A stretch of 64,000 nt of DNA, from assembly GCF_001444405.1 (NCBI RefSeq), contig NZ_CP013187.1, positions 1,426,001 through 1,490,000 on the forward strand, in the 5' to 3' direction. A program made the position numbers and the translations under genes. The notes under the pieces are model-generated. The model had not been told where the DNA came from, searched no databases, and saw only the letters and a list, made by a program, of their open reading frames with translations. Below are positions 43,206-53,148 of the stretch, one piece after another; within the stretch, counting starts at the first letter, position 1; every line of letters begins with the position of its first letter. Source of the DNA: Pseudoalteromonas phenolica. Its GTDB lineage: Bacteria; Pseudomonadota; Gammaproteobacteria; Enterobacterales; Alteromonadaceae.

Positions 43206-45185
43206 TTAAATCTTATTACGAATAAGATCTCTGACAATAAAGCGGTTTGGGTGAATGGCCTCATTGACTCTTAAACTATAAGGGCTTGGTTCATTACATA
43301 GTTTGGCAATCAAGTGTTCGGTTGCCAATGGCGCACTGCACAAGCCTCTTGCCCCAAAACCTGTAACGATATGCAGCCCAGCGTAAGGTACTTGTTCTTC
43401 AGAGAAATCGTACTGCTTACCTTTGCTTAAGTTTGCATAGGCATGACATAAATCTGATTTCTCTGGAACTTGACCGAGCATGGGTAAGTGGTCATTGAAA
43501 CAGCATCTCACCGCGGCTTTCGCAGAAGTTATTTCGCCAAGGCTTTGCGCAAAGTCATTCTGTTCATAAAACTTCATTAACTGTGCTTTGTTGATGACAT
43601 TGTCTTCGTCTTTCAATTCACGACTTTTGGTGTGTTTATCGAAGGTGGCCCCCATACAATGATGGCCATCATGACTTGGCGTAAAATAACCTTTGTGACA
43701 CAGTACGGTTTTTAATCTATCAGATGCTTCACCTGATCTAATATGTGAGACTTGGCCTCTGACACCGTGTAAGCTGATATCTTTTGTTTGCTCGAACCTA
43801 TCACTGTGCTCACCGGCGCAAACAAATACATCAGAGAATGGACCAACTCGGTTGTCTTCAGTAACTAAATACCACCCATCTTCGCTTTGCTCTAAAGTTT
43901 GAATGTCAGTATTGAAATGTGTTTGCACGCCTTGCAATGCATTGGCAGCATCAAATACAGCATGGGTTAACTGTGCTGGGTTTACCCAACCAGCTTCTGG
44001 AAAAAACAAACCAGAGTAGGGCAGTTCAGCACCAGCCAGTTCACTGGCTTGTGATGCATCTACAGGATAAATCAGTGCATCAGGCCATACCGCTTTTTCT
44101 ACTAACTTTTTGTGCTGTAGCGCTTTGCTGTCATTCACCGCTTGGAGTAAAACCCCGCACCAATCATGATCATATTCAAAACCTTGCTCAGCAATAGCTT
44201 TGTATAACCTCAATGCGTATAAATAGCTGTGAGCATAGAATTCACTTGATGGGCTATTTTCAGATTGTAGATTGGGGTACACGGCGCCTTGTCGATTATG
44301 AGAGGCGCCTTTGGCAAGTGCATCATCTTGGCAGAATAACGTCGCGTTAATGCCTCGCTTGGCTAAATGATATAGTAAACAGCTAGAGCCAATGCCCCCA
44401 CCAATGATGGCAACTTTATTGAGTGGTCTTATGTTTAAGTTATAAAACTCAGGTGTATTACGTGTGCTGTTAGCGGTATTTAACTGACCAACAACCATCT
44501 CACGTTTGCGACCAAAGCCTTTAACTTTTTTACATTCGAATCCTGCTTCTTGTAAGCCACGACGTACAAAACCTGCGGCAGTAAATGTCGCAAATGTTGC
44601 ATTGTCTCGACTTAAATTTGCCATGGCATTGAACAGCGGTTGTGTCCACATATCTGGGTTTTTGCTTGGTGCAAAGCCATCTAGGTACCAAGCATCCACA
44701 ATACCTAGTTGGGTGAAATTCATTTTAGGTAAAGTGTCGTGCACATCACCAAACCATAAATCAAGGACTACACGGCCATCTTCAAACTCAATGCGGTGGC
44801 AACCCTCAAGTGCGATCGGGTAGTGCTTACAAAGCTGCTCTGATAGTGATGCTAGGCTTGGCCAAGCTGCTAAAGCTTTTGCAAGTTCCGACTGTTTTAT
44901 TGGAAACTTTTCAAAAGAAATAAAATGTAACTTTGCTTTGTTACCTTCTATTTGACGCCATTGTTGCCAAGTATTTAAAAAATTAAGGCCAGTACCAAAA
45001 CCTGTTTCTGCAATGACAAAGTGTTTTTGGTCATGACAAGCTAAACGTGTTGAAATGTTGTTATTTTCGTAGAAAACATAGTGAGATTCGGCAAGACCGT
45101 CATCGTTGGAAAAATAAACATCATCGAAGTCGTCGGCAACCGGAGTGCCAGATTCATTAAAGTGAATTTGTGCGTTTTTGATCAT
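43206..45185 (-). CDS. mnmC: Bifunctional tRNA mnm5s2U synthesis protein MnmC
   Basis: Finishes the wobble modification 5-methylaminomethyl-2-thiouridine in tRNA. 659 residues: N-terminal methyltransferase MnmD part (ETGFGTGLNFLNTW, IVDAWYLDGFAPSKNPDMW) and C-terminal FAD-dependent MnmC1 part (KVAIIGGGIGSSCLLYHLA, VTGFGARGLCSAPL). ATG 45185 (MIKNAQIHFNESGTPVADDF) is the typical family start; the open frame runs 39 codons further but those lack family similarity. Divergent from fabB. Confidence 0.95.
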   Translation of the reverse strand: MIKNAQIHFNESGTPVADDFDDVYFSNDDGLAESHYVFYENNNISTRLACHDQKHFVIAETGFGTGLNFLNTWQQWRQIEGNKAKLHFISFEKFPIKQSELAKALAAWPSLASLSEQLCKHYPIALEGCHRIEFEDGRVVLDLWFGDVHDTLPKMNFTQLGIVDAWYLDGFAPSKNPDMWTQPLFNAMANLSRDNATFATFTAAGFVRRGLQEAGFECKKVKGFGRKREMVVGQLNTANSTRNTPEFYNLNIRPLNKVAIIGGGIGSSCLLYHLAKRGINATLFCQDDALAKGASHNRQGAVYPNLQSENSPSSEFYAHSYLYALRLYKAIAEQGFEYDHDWCGVLLQAVNDSKALQHKKLVEKAVWPDALIYPVDASQASELAGAELPYSGLFFPEAGWVNPAQLTHAVFDAANALQGVQTHFNTDIQTLEQSEDGWYLVTEDNRVGPFSDVFVCAGEHSDRFEQTKDISLHGVRGQVSHIRSGEASDRLKTVLCHKGYFTPSHDGHHCMGATFDKHTKSRELKDEDNVINKAQLMKFYEQNDFAQSLGEITSAKAAVRCCFNDHLPMLGQVPEKSDLCHAYANLSKGKQYDFSEEQVPYAGLHIVTGFGARGLCSAPLATEHLIAKLCNEPSPYSLRVNEAIHPNRFIVRDLIRNKI

Positions 45186-45295
45186 GATTAATGCAATTAG
45201 GATCGAATTAATGCAGTATTCTACGTGTTTTAATTGTTTTCGTCCGTTGAAATTTAGTAAAAAACAATTCAGAGTACGAGTGTAAGCTGGAAAGC

Positions 45296-45311
45296 TGACC
45301 ACTTGTGGTCA
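45296..45311. promoter_or_regulatory. Palindrome upstream of fabB
   Basis: TGACCAC-TT-GTGGTCA, a perfect 7-base inverted repeat 52 bases before the fabB start, in the mnmC/fabB divergent region. The arms resemble half-sites of fatty-acid regulators (FadR-like TGGTC), but orientation differs from the classic FadR site, so the regulator is open. Confidence 0.5.
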
Positions 45312-45363
45312 CAATTCAAAGTAGAATACACAGAATTTAGAAATAAAATTAAGGGAATCACCC

Positions 45364-46578
45364 ATGAGAAGAGCCGTTATTACAGGTATCGGTATTGTAT
45401 CGAGCATCGGCAACGACAAGAACGAAGTATTAGAGTCTTTAAAAGCTGGTAAAAGTGGCATCGTTTTCAATCAAGAATTCGCTGACTACAATCTTCGTAG
45501 TAATGTTTCAGGTAACATCGACATCGACGTTAAGGCACACGTAGACCGTAAAGCACACCGCTTTATGGGTGATGCTGCTGCATTCTCTTATATCTCAATG
45601 GCACAAGCGATTGAAGATTCAGGTCTATCTGAAGAGCAGGTGTCTAACGAGCGCACTGGCTTAATCGTTGGTTCAGGTGGTGGTTCTTCTAAATACCAAG
45701 TAGAGGCGGCTGATATTCTTCGTGAAAAGGGTGTTAAGCGCGTAGGTCCTTACATGGTTCCTCGTACTATGGCATCAACAGCGTCAGCGTGTCTTGCAAC
45801 GCCTTTCAAAATTAAAGGTGTTAACTATTCAATCAGCTCTGCATGTGCAACATCAGCGCACTGTATCGGTAATGCGGTAGAGCAAATTCAACTTGGTAAG
45901 CAAGACGTTATCTTTGCAGGTGGTGGTGAAGAACTTCACTGGACACTGGCAATGGAATTCGACGCGATGGGTGCGCTTTCAACAAAGTACAATGAAACGC
46001 CTGAAAAAGCTTCTCGCACGTACGACGCAAACCGTGACGGTTTCGTAATCTCTGGTGGTGGCGGTATCGTTGTTGTTGAAGAACTAGAGCACGCACTTGC
46101 TCGTGGCGCACATATCTATGCTGAAATCGTAGGTTACGGCGCAACTTCTGATGGCTACGACATGGTTGCACCATCTGGTGAAGGTGCGGTTCGTTGTATG
46201 AAGCAAGCAATGGCTGACGTTGAAGGTGACATCGATTACCTAAACACACACGGTACATCTACACCGGTAGGCGACGTGAAAGAGCTTGGCGCAATTCAAG
46301 AGTTATTCGGCGAAAAGTCTCCTGCTATCAGCGCAACTAAAGCAATGACAGGTCACGCACTGGGTGCTGCAGGTGTACACGAGGCTATCTTCTCACTACT
46401 TATGCTTGAAAATAACTTCGTAGCACCTTCAATTAACGTTGAAGAGCTAGACGAGCAAGCACAAGGTCTAGACATCGTAACTGAGCGTCGTGACGTTGAG
46501 CTAAATACGGTTATGTCGAACAGCTTCGGCTTCGGCGGTACTAACGCAACACTTGTGATGCAAAAGTATAAAGGCTAA
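45364..46578 (+). CDS. fabB: 3-oxoacyl-ACP synthase I FabB
   Basis: Condensing enzyme of fatty acid synthesis, needed for unsaturated chains. 404 residues. Catalytic triad: cysteine in ISSACATSAHCIGNAV, histidine in YLNTHGTSTPVGD, histidine in KAMTGHALGAAGVHEA; the C-terminal SNSFGFGGTNATLV is also typical. The FabB rather than FabF type is suggested by the start MRRAVITGIGIVSSIGNDK. Single gene with terminator. Confidence 0.95.
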   Translation: MRRAVITGIGIVSSIGNDKNEVLESLKAGKSGIVFNQEFADYNLRSNVSGNIDIDVKAHVDRKAHRFMGDAAAFSYISMAQAIEDSGLSEEQVSNERTGLIVGSGGGSSKYQVEAADILREKGVKRVGPYMVPRTMASTASACLATPFKIKGVNYSISSACATSAHCIGNAVEQIQLGKQDVIFAGGGEELHWTLAMEFDAMGALSTKYNETPEKASRTYDANRDGFVISGGGGIVVVEELEHALARGAHIYAEIVGYGATSDGYDMVAPSGEGAVRCMKQAMADVEGDIDYLNTHGTSTPVGDVKELGAIQELFGEKSPAISATKAMTGHALGAAGVHEAIFSLLMLENNFVAPSINVEELDEQAQGLDIVTERRDVELNTVMSNSFGFGGTNATLVMQKYKG

Positions 46579-46611
46579 TACTTAACAGTTTTAAGTGTTA
46601 CCAAGGATACA

Positions 46612-46637
46612 GCCCAGTCAATTGACTGGGCTTTTTT
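46612..46637 (+). terminator. Terminator of fabB
   Basis: GCCCAGTCAATTGACTGGGC followed by six T. Confidence 0.92.
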
Positions 46638-46664
46638 ATGCGTGATTGGGAAGCTTTAGACACA

Positions 46665-46690
46665 AAAAAGCCCGTATAGTAACGGGCTTA
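46665..46690 (-). terminator. Terminator of metG
   Basis: AAGCCCGT and ACGGGCTT form a stem at 46668-46690; on the minus strand a T run follows it, 18 bases past the metG stop. Confidence 0.8.
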
Positions 46691-46707
46691 TGAAGCGTAA
46701 TTGTTAA

Positions 46708-48735
46708 TTACATGACACGCATGCCAGGCTCTGAACCTTCATCTGGGTTCAGAATGTAAATTTCTTTACCACCCGGGCCCGCTGCCAGTACCATGCCTTC
46801 TGACATACCGAAACGCATCTTACGAGGCTTAAGGTTTGCGACCATAACAGTTAGCTTGCCCTCGATATCTTCAGGTGCGTAAGCCGATTTAATACCAGCA
46901 AATACTTGGCGCGTCTCACCGCCTAAATCTAACGTGAGCTTAAGTAGCTTTTCTGCGCCTTCAACATGTTCAGCCTTAGCGATTTTCGCAACACGTAAAT
47001 CAACTTTAGCGAAATCGTTAAACTCGATTTCATCTGCGATAGGCTCTTTCGCAAGCGGGCTATTAGGGTCAATCTTTGGTTTATTCGCCGCTTCTAAGCT
47101 TTCTTTTGACTCTTCAACCATTTTGTTTACTTTATCCATTTCAACACGTTGCATTAGTGCTTTGAATTTGCTGATCTCATGACCAACTAATGGCGTTTGT
47201 GCACTTTCCCAAGTCAATTCAGTGTTTAGGAAAGACTCAACGTTAGCAGCCATCACTGGAAGTACTGGTTTCAAGTAAGTTAGTAGCACTTTGAATAAGT
47301 TCAAACCAAGAGAGCATACTTGGTGAGCTTGTTCTTGTGTGTCTTCGTTCTTGATCAGTACCCAAGGTGCTTGTGCGTCGATGAACTGGTTTGCTTTGTC
47401 AGCAAGGGTCATGATCTCACGGATCGCTCGGCTATATTCACGGTTCTCATAATGCTCAGCAATGGTGTCTGACGCATTTTGGAACTCAGCTAATAGCTCA
47501 GGCTCCATGATCACATCACTTAACTTGCCGTCAAACTTCTTAGTGATGAAACCCGCACAACGAGACGCGATGTTTACAACTTTACCAACCAAGTCAGAGT
47601 TCACACGTTGTGCAAAGTCTTCTAAGTTTAAATCTAAGTCAGTAATGCCACTGTTTAGTTTAGCAGCGAAGTAGTAACGCAAGTATTCAGGGTTTAAGTG
47701 GTCTAAATAAGTACGCGCCTTAATGAAGGTGCCTTTAGATTTAGACATTTTTGCACCGTTTACGGTTACAAAGCCATGTGCGAATACATTAGTTGGCTTG
47801 CGGAAATTCGAGCCATCTAGCATTGCAGGCCAGAATAGACTGTGGAAGTAAATGATGTCTTTACCGATGAAGTGATAAAGCTCTGCATCAGAACCTTCGC
47901 CCCAGAATGCATCAAAATCTAAGCCTGATTTGTCACATAGGTTTTTGAAGCTAGCCATATAACCAATTGGTGCATCTAGCCATACGTAGAAGTATTTACC
48001 TGGTGCACCTGGAATTTCAAAACCAAAGTAAGGGGCATCACGGCTGATATCCCATTGCTGTAGACCTTCAGCAAACCACTCTTCTAGTTTGTTTGCCATT
48101 TCAGCTTGTAGGCTACCTGAGTGTAGCCACTCTTTTAGCATGTCTTCAAAGGCTGGTAGGTCAAAGAAGTAGTGCTCAGAATCTTTTAATACTGGGATTG
48201 CACCAGACATTGCAGAACGCGGATCTTTTAGCTCAGTTGGGCTGTAAGTTGCACCACATGCATCACAGCTGTCACCGTTTTGATCTTCAGCATTACATGT
48301 CGGGCAAGTACCCGTTACAAAACGGTCAGGTAAGAAAATTTCTTTCTCTGGGTCAAATAGCTGAGAAATAGTACGCTTTTTAATATGACCTTTATCGTTC
48401 AAACGATTGTAGATCAATGCGCTTAGTTCTTTGTTCTCTTCACTGTGTGTGCTGTGGTAGTTATCAAACTCAACGCTGAAGTCTGCGAAGTCACGTTGAC
48501 GCTCGACACTCACATTTTTCACCATTTCTTCAGGTGTAATGCCTTGCTTTTGTGCATTGAGCATAATTGGCGTGCCGTGCGCGTCATCAGCACAGACGTA
48601 ATAAGTTTCATGACCACGTAATTTTTGAAAACGTGACCAAATATCAGTTTGAATGTACTCAAGCATATGACCAAGGTGAGTTGGACCATTGGCATAAGGT
48701 AAAGCACTAGTGATGAGAATTTTTCTCTTGCTCAT
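46708..48735 (-). CDS. metG: Methionyl-tRNA synthetase
   Basis: Charges tRNA-Met with methionine. 675 residues, matching the dimeric Escherichia coli type. The class I signature HIGH appears in ANGPTHLGHMLEY, a zinc site in GTCPTCNAEDQNGDSCDACG, KMSKS in GAKMSKSKGTFI, and a C-terminal tRNA-binding domain starts near residue 570 (FNDFAKVDLRVAKI). ATG 48735 (MSKRKILITSALPYANG) matches the family start and has GGAAC ahead. Divergent from apbC. Confidence 0.96.
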   Translation of the reverse strand: MSKRKILITSALPYANGPTHLGHMLEYIQTDIWSRFQKLRGHETYYVCADDAHGTPIMLNAQKQGITPEEMVKNVSVERQRDFADFSVEFDNYHSTHSEENKELSALIYNRLNDKGHIKKRTISQLFDPEKEIFLPDRFVTGTCPTCNAEDQNGDSCDACGATYSPTELKDPRSAMSGAIPVLKDSEHYFFDLPAFEDMLKEWLHSGSLQAEMANKLEEWFAEGLQQWDISRDAPYFGFEIPGAPGKYFYVWLDAPIGYMASFKNLCDKSGLDFDAFWGEGSDAELYHFIGKDIIYFHSLFWPAMLDGSNFRKPTNVFAHGFVTVNGAKMSKSKGTFIKARTYLDHLNPEYLRYYFAAKLNSGITDLDLNLEDFAQRVNSDLVGKVVNIASRCAGFITKKFDGKLSDVIMEPELLAEFQNASDTIAEHYENREYSRAIREIMTLADKANQFIDAQAPWVLIKNEDTQEQAHQVCSLGLNLFKVLLTYLKPVLPVMAANVESFLNTELTWESAQTPLVGHEISKFKALMQRVEMDKVNKMVEESKESLEAANKPKIDPNSPLAKEPIADEIEFNDFAKVDLRVAKIAKAEHVEGAEKLLKLTLDLGGETRQVFAGIKSAYAPEDIEGKLTVMVANLKPRKMRFGMSEGMVLAAGPGGKEIYILNPDEGSEPGMRVM

Positions 48736-48905
48736 AAACGGTTCCATGAAATTTAAGTGATGTTGCTTAACTATTAAACAAACCACTAATTTGAGCCAAA
48801 ATAAGGAACATTAAAGCCTTAGCTTAGCTGAATTGACTGGTGTTAATGGGTTGAATGTTACATAATTCCGAGGTCTTTTTCATCATTCGAGCACGTTTTA
48901 TTTTT

Positions 48906-49979
48906 ATGTTTGGACTCAATAAACTGTTTGGCAAACTTAACCCCGAAAAAACGGCGATTTTGACCGCATTATCTCAGTATAAAAGTGCGGTATTTCCTTT
49001 TGGTATCGCCAATGACTGGGTAGAAAAAGTAGATAAAACGAATGACGGTTTTGAGGTGCACCTTAATTTACCCTTTGCAGCAAAAAGTGCGTTATTAGAC
49101 ATTGAAGCTGAACTGCTCGAGAAAACACAGACAAAAATTAGTTTAAGTGCTGAAATTGCATTAACTTCAACTAATAAATTCAAACAAATAAAACACATTG
49201 TCTTAGTGGCATCGGGTAAAGGCGGAGTCGGTAAGTCGACTTCTGCCGTAAATCTAGTTTATGCAATGGCAGAACAAGGTGCCAAAGTCGGTATTCTAGA
49301 TGCTGATATTTATGGTCCTTCTATTCCGTCTTTGTTTGGACTAGAAGACGAGAAGCCAACGACAAAAGACAATAAAACCCTGCAACCCATCATTAAAGAT
49401 GGCATAAAAATGCAGTCTATTGGTTTTCTAGTACCAGCAGAAGATGCCACAGTGTGGCGAGGCCCTATGGCTTCTCAAGCACTTAACCAATTACTGAATG
49501 AAACAGATTGGGGCGAGCTGGATTATTTATTTGTTGATATGCCGCCAGGCACAGGCGATATTCAGCTCACTATGACGCAAAAAGTGCCAGCCAGTGGTGC
49601 GGTGATTATTACTACACCACAAGACTTAGCCCTTGCCGATGCACAAAAGGGCATCGCGATGTTCAATCAAGTAAACTTGCCCATACTGGGTCTGATTGAA
49701 AATATGAGCCACTACATTTGTGGCCATTGTGGTGGAAAAAACCACGTATTTGGTCAGCAAGGGGGGGAGCGTTTGGCTAGCCGCCATGGCGTACCATTAT
49801 TGGCCGAAATTCCTTTAGATATTGAGATAAGAACGCACTCTGAGCAAGGTCTTAATATTGCAAAACAGCCTATTAAGGCAACAGAAAATTACACAGCATG
49901 CAGTCAACTGATCGCAAGCATGCTGCATTACCAATCAAGCACAGACTCACAAGTTGAGATTGTGATGACGGACGACTAA
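48906..49979 (+). CDS. apbC: Iron-sulfur carrier protein ApbC/Mrp
   Basis: P-loop ATPase that binds and transfers iron-sulfur clusters. 357 residues: N-terminal MIP18-like domain, deviant Walker A SGKGGVGKSTSAVNL, DADIYGPSIPSLFG, and the cluster-binding CxxC in HYICGHCGGKNHVFG. ATG 48906 (MFGLNKLFGKLNPEK) is chosen as the upstream codons do not look like the family; the ribosome site is weak. The dcd gene follows after 3 bases, and the metG/apbC divergent arrangement is common in gammaproteobacteria. Confidence 0.93.
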   Translation: MFGLNKLFGKLNPEKTAILTALSQYKSAVFPFGIANDWVEKVDKTNDGFEVHLNLPFAAKSALLDIEAELLEKTQTKISLSAEIALTSTNKFKQIKHIVLVASGKGGVGKSTSAVNLVYAMAEQGAKVGILDADIYGPSIPSLFGLEDEKPTTKDNKTLQPIIKDGIKMQSIGFLVPAEDATVWRGPMASQALNQLLNETDWGELDYLFVDMPPGTGDIQLTMTQKVPASGAVIITTPQDLALADAQKGIAMFNQVNLPILGLIENMSHYICGHCGGKNHVFGQQGGERLASRHGVPLLAEIPLDIEIRTHSEQGLNIAKQPIKATENYTACSQLIASMLHYQSSTDSQVEIVMTDD

Positions 49980-49982
49980 GAA

Positions 49983-50576
49983 ATGAGATTATCTGATACC
50001 CATATTAAACAAGCCATTGCAGATCAAAAAATTATTATCGAGCCTTCTCCAAGTGATGACATGATCTCAGGGATCACCCTTGACTTGCGTTTAGGTAATA
50101 AATTTCGTGTATTCCAAGATCATGGTGCGCCATATATCGATCTAAGTGGCCCTAAAGACAAGCTAAACGATGCTATGGAATCAATCATGAGTGATGAAAT
50201 TGAACTGGGCGAAAATGAACAGTTCTTTTTACACCCCGGTCAACTGGCCCTGGCAATGACATATGAATCAGTGACTTTACCTGCGGATTTAGTAGGTTGG
50301 TTAGATGGCCGTTCTTCACTAGCTCGTTTGGGCTTGATGGTGCATGTTACAGCGCACCGAATTGACCCAGGCTGGTCTGGCAATATTGTTTTAGAGTTTT
50401 ACAACTCGGGCAAGTTACCATTAGCTTTACGTCCAAAAATGAAAATTGGTGCGTTGAGTTTCGAAACCATGACAAGTCCAGCTGAGCAGCCTTATAACGC
50501 CCGCAAAGATGCGAAATATAAGGGGCAGAATAGTGCGGTAGCTAGCCGTATCAGTGACGATAATTGTAATAATTAA
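49983..50576 (+). CDS. dcd: dCTP deaminase
   Basis: Converts dCTP to dUTP, the main source of dTTP precursors. 197 residues, with the typical start MRLSDTHIKQAI, the active-site region WLDGRSSLARLGLMVHVTAHRIDPGWSG and the C-terminal AEQPYNARKDAKYKGQ. Coupled to apbC (3-base gap). Confidence 0.95.
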   Translation: MRLSDTHIKQAIADQKIIIEPSPSDDMISGITLDLRLGNKFRVFQDHGAPYIDLSGPKDKLNDAMESIMSDEIELGENEQFFLHPGQLALAMTYESVTLPADLVGWLDGRSSLARLGLMVHVTAHRIDPGWSGNIVLEFYNSGKLPLALRPKMKIGALSFETMTSPAEQPYNARKDAKYKGQNSAVASRISDDNCNN

Positions 50577-50679
50577 TTCAGCGTACGAGATTAAATTTAT
50601 TTACACATTTATTCTGGCGATCCAGTAGAAAATCGACATACTTAATTCTGAGCGACAAGCTTGAATTCAAGGAGAGGGT

Positions 50680-53148
50680 ATGTCGGTTTGGATCTTAAGA
50701 GTTTTAGTATTTTTGTTGAGTTTTGCTTGTTTCCAAGTGAAGTCAGCAGCTTTTGATATTTTCTTTTTAGAAACCATTCCCGATTCTCAATTGACGATTT
50801 TAGATGTGTTACAAGACGATGATAAATTTCAGACACTTGCACAGACACATGTTGAAATAAAACCACAACAAAAACATTGGTTCAAAATTGCACCTAACTT
50901 CTCAGAGCAAGTAGATAAGTATCATTGGGTTCTTCATACGGATAGGCTGACACAAGGCCATATTACTTTCTATTGGGTACAATCAGGAAAGTTAGTGAGT
51001 AAATCAGTTTACTCTCGGCTGAATAACAGTTCGCCAGAGCAACGTATTTTCCCTCATATTCGATTAACTTCTGAAAATAAAAATACTACTATTTACATAG
51101 AGTTAAGCAATCCGATTGCGCAGCAAATTAGTTTAAACCTAACTACGGCTGAAGAGTTTGACACTTTAAAACAGTCTAGACAATTTTGGTACGGGGCAGA
51201 ACTTAGCTTGCTGTATTTTGTTGGGTTATTTATGTTTGTTATGGCTCTAACGAGTAAATACAAATATTTAGCTTATTTAGGTGGCTATTTTACATTTATT
51301 GCTTTGCAGTACAGTGTGATAACTGGTGTTGTGTATTTTTACTTACCAGATTTAGTTGCGGAATATATTGCCTCATTATCAGCGGGCTGGCTATTTTTGA
51401 GCACTGCGGCATGTATTATGTTTAATGCTAAATTTTTATCGCTTAAATATAGTAATAAAAGTGTTTACCGAGTTGTTCAAACAACGGCACGATTTTTTTT
51501 GGCAGCCGCATGCTTTGTCGTAATTTTTCAAACTTCTGTTTCGGTGTCTGCTCAAGTAGTAAGCTTCATCATTTTACTATTATGCATTGGGTCTTCTTAT
51601 TACCATGCAATTGCACATAAAAGGCCGTTAATAAAGTTAATGCTATTGGCTTGGCTACCAGCTTTACTCATAGAAGTTGGAAGAATTACACTTGTTTCAG
51701 GGTTTATCGCGCAAAGTGAATTGGTGTGGCCTGTTCGTATTCTGGTATTTTCGCATGTAATACTGATTTGCTTGGCAATCTACTTACTTGATAAAAAAAA
51801 GCAGGACTCTTTCGCCTTTTACAGCCTTCATGATAAGGATACAGGACTTGCAAATCGCCAAGCTCTTCATCATTTCTTAGAAGCATTGGTTGTTTCTAAA
51901 AAAAATCATACCATTTTGGCCTTCAGCCCAATGATGTCAGATCAAGTTAAGTTAAGTTTTGGAGTTGAATACGCAAATAAACGCTTAAAAGTACTTTTTA
52001 AAAAACTAAAAAGTCAGTTAAGTCAGTATCTTGAAAGTGGTTTTAATGAACAAACTCATGAGCTGTACAAGTTATCTGATGATACATTTGCTCTGGTATT
52101 GGTTGGAGACTTATCTTTAAATCAAATTGAGCAATATGTTTGCCTATTGGCTGGTGTTTTTGAAGAGGGCGTTGAATATAAAGGCTTCCAACTGTCGGAT
52201 CAGATCAAAGCCGGAGTGGCACATTTTCCGACTCATGCGATTAACTCAGAGCTACTTATTCAAAGAAGTTTGTTAGCTTTGGCCGATAATCAATCATATG
52301 GTGCGAATTGGCATATTTATGATCCGAGTATTGCTGCAATGGCTGAAAGGAGACTAAAGCTTTCGGCAGCGCTACAACACGCTATTCAGAATAATGAATT
52401 GTCACTCTTTCTTCAGCCTCAAGTTGTTCTATGTACAGGGCAGGTCTATGGGGCTGAGGGGTTATTACGATGGCAGCATCCTGACTTAGGATTTATCACG
52501 CCTGATGAATTTATACCTATCGCTGAGGCTTCAGGACAAATTAACGCATTGACTGAGTGGGTTATCACGCAAGGGTTGAATTACCAACAAGAAATAATAA
52601 AAGTGTACCCCAATCATATGTTATCTTTGAATATTTCAGGTAAAGACTTATCTCGAAAAGAGCTTATTGTTCAGTTGATCACACAACTTAATGAACTGGC
52701 ATTAGACCCATCGCAGATTATATTGGAAATAACAGAATCAGTAGCAATAGCTGGTGAAGGGCAGCTAAAAGACACGATCGAAGACTATCGTCATTTAGGC
52801 GTTAAAATTGCTATAGATGACTACGGAACAGGCTATTCTTCTCTTGCTTACTTAAGTGAACTTGGTTTTGACGAACTTAAAGTTGATAAGCAGTTTGTAA
52901 TGGATATTGATACATCTAGTAAAAACCAAACCATCTGTAAAACCACATGTGATATGGCGAAGAGTTTAGGCTCAATAGTTGTCGCAGAAGGTGTAGAAAG
53001 TTTATCGAGTTATAATAAACTTATGAATTATGGCTGTGATATTGGCCAAGGTTATTTTATTTCAAAACCTATTAGGTTTGATGATTACATGCATTGGTTA
53101 ACTCAAGCTAATCAAGCTATCGATGTAAAGCAGTTCCTAGTGCGTTAA
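50680..53148 (+). CDS. Membrane c-di-GMP phosphodiesterase with sensor, degenerate GGDEF and EAL domains
   Basis: 822 residues: signal peptide, an extracytoplasmic 7TMR-DISM-like sensor domain (residues 25-160), seven membrane helices (about 170-370), a degenerate GGDEF domain (signature LSDDTFALVL in place of GGDEF) and a C-terminal EAL domain. EAL residues are preserved: EGLLRWQHP, SLNISGKDL, EITESVA, DDYGTGYSSLAYL, LKVDKQFV, AEGVES. It is thus probably a phosphodiesterase that degrades c-di-GMP and does not make it. The last 32 bases overlap the convergent gene at 53117. Confidence 0.9.
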   Translation: MSVWILRVLVFLLSFACFQVKSAAFDIFFLETIPDSQLTILDVLQDDDKFQTLAQTHVEIKPQQKHWFKIAPNFSEQVDKYHWVLHTDRLTQGHITFYWVQSGKLVSKSVYSRLNNSSPEQRIFPHIRLTSENKNTTIYIELSNPIAQQISLNLTTAEEFDTLKQSRQFWYGAELSLLYFVGLFMFVMALTSKYKYLAYLGGYFTFIALQYSVITGVVYFYLPDLVAEYIASLSAGWLFLSTAACIMFNAKFLSLKYSNKSVYRVVQTTARFFLAAACFVVIFQTSVSVSAQVVSFIILLLCIGSSYYHAIAHKRPLIKLMLLAWLPALLIEVGRITLVSGFIAQSELVWPVRILVFSHVILICLAIYLLDKKKQDSFAFYSLHDKDTGLANRQALHHFLEALVVSKKNHTILAFSPMMSDQVKLSFGVEYANKRLKVLFKKLKSQLSQYLESGFNEQTHELYKLSDDTFALVLVGDLSLNQIEQYVCLLAGVFEEGVEYKGFQLSDQIKAGVAHFPTHAINSELLIQRSLLALADNQSYGANWHIYDPSIAAMAERRLKLSAALQHAIQNNELSLFLQPQVVLCTGQVYGAEGLLRWQHPDLGFITPDEFIPIAEASGQINALTEWVITQGLNYQQEIIKVYPNHMLSLNISGKDLSRKELIVQLITQLNELALDPSQIILEITESVAIAGEGQLKDTIEDYRHLGVKIAIDDYGTGYSSLAYLSELGFDELKVDKQFVMDIDTSSKNQTICKTTCDMAKSLGSIVVAEGVESLSSYNKLMNYGCDIGQGYFISKPIRFDDYMHWLTQANQAIDVKQFLVR

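Noticed and set aside
52000..52130. The EAL protein as an active diguanylate cyclase
   Set aside because: The GGDEF signature is replaced by SDDTF, while the EAL catalytic residues are kept.
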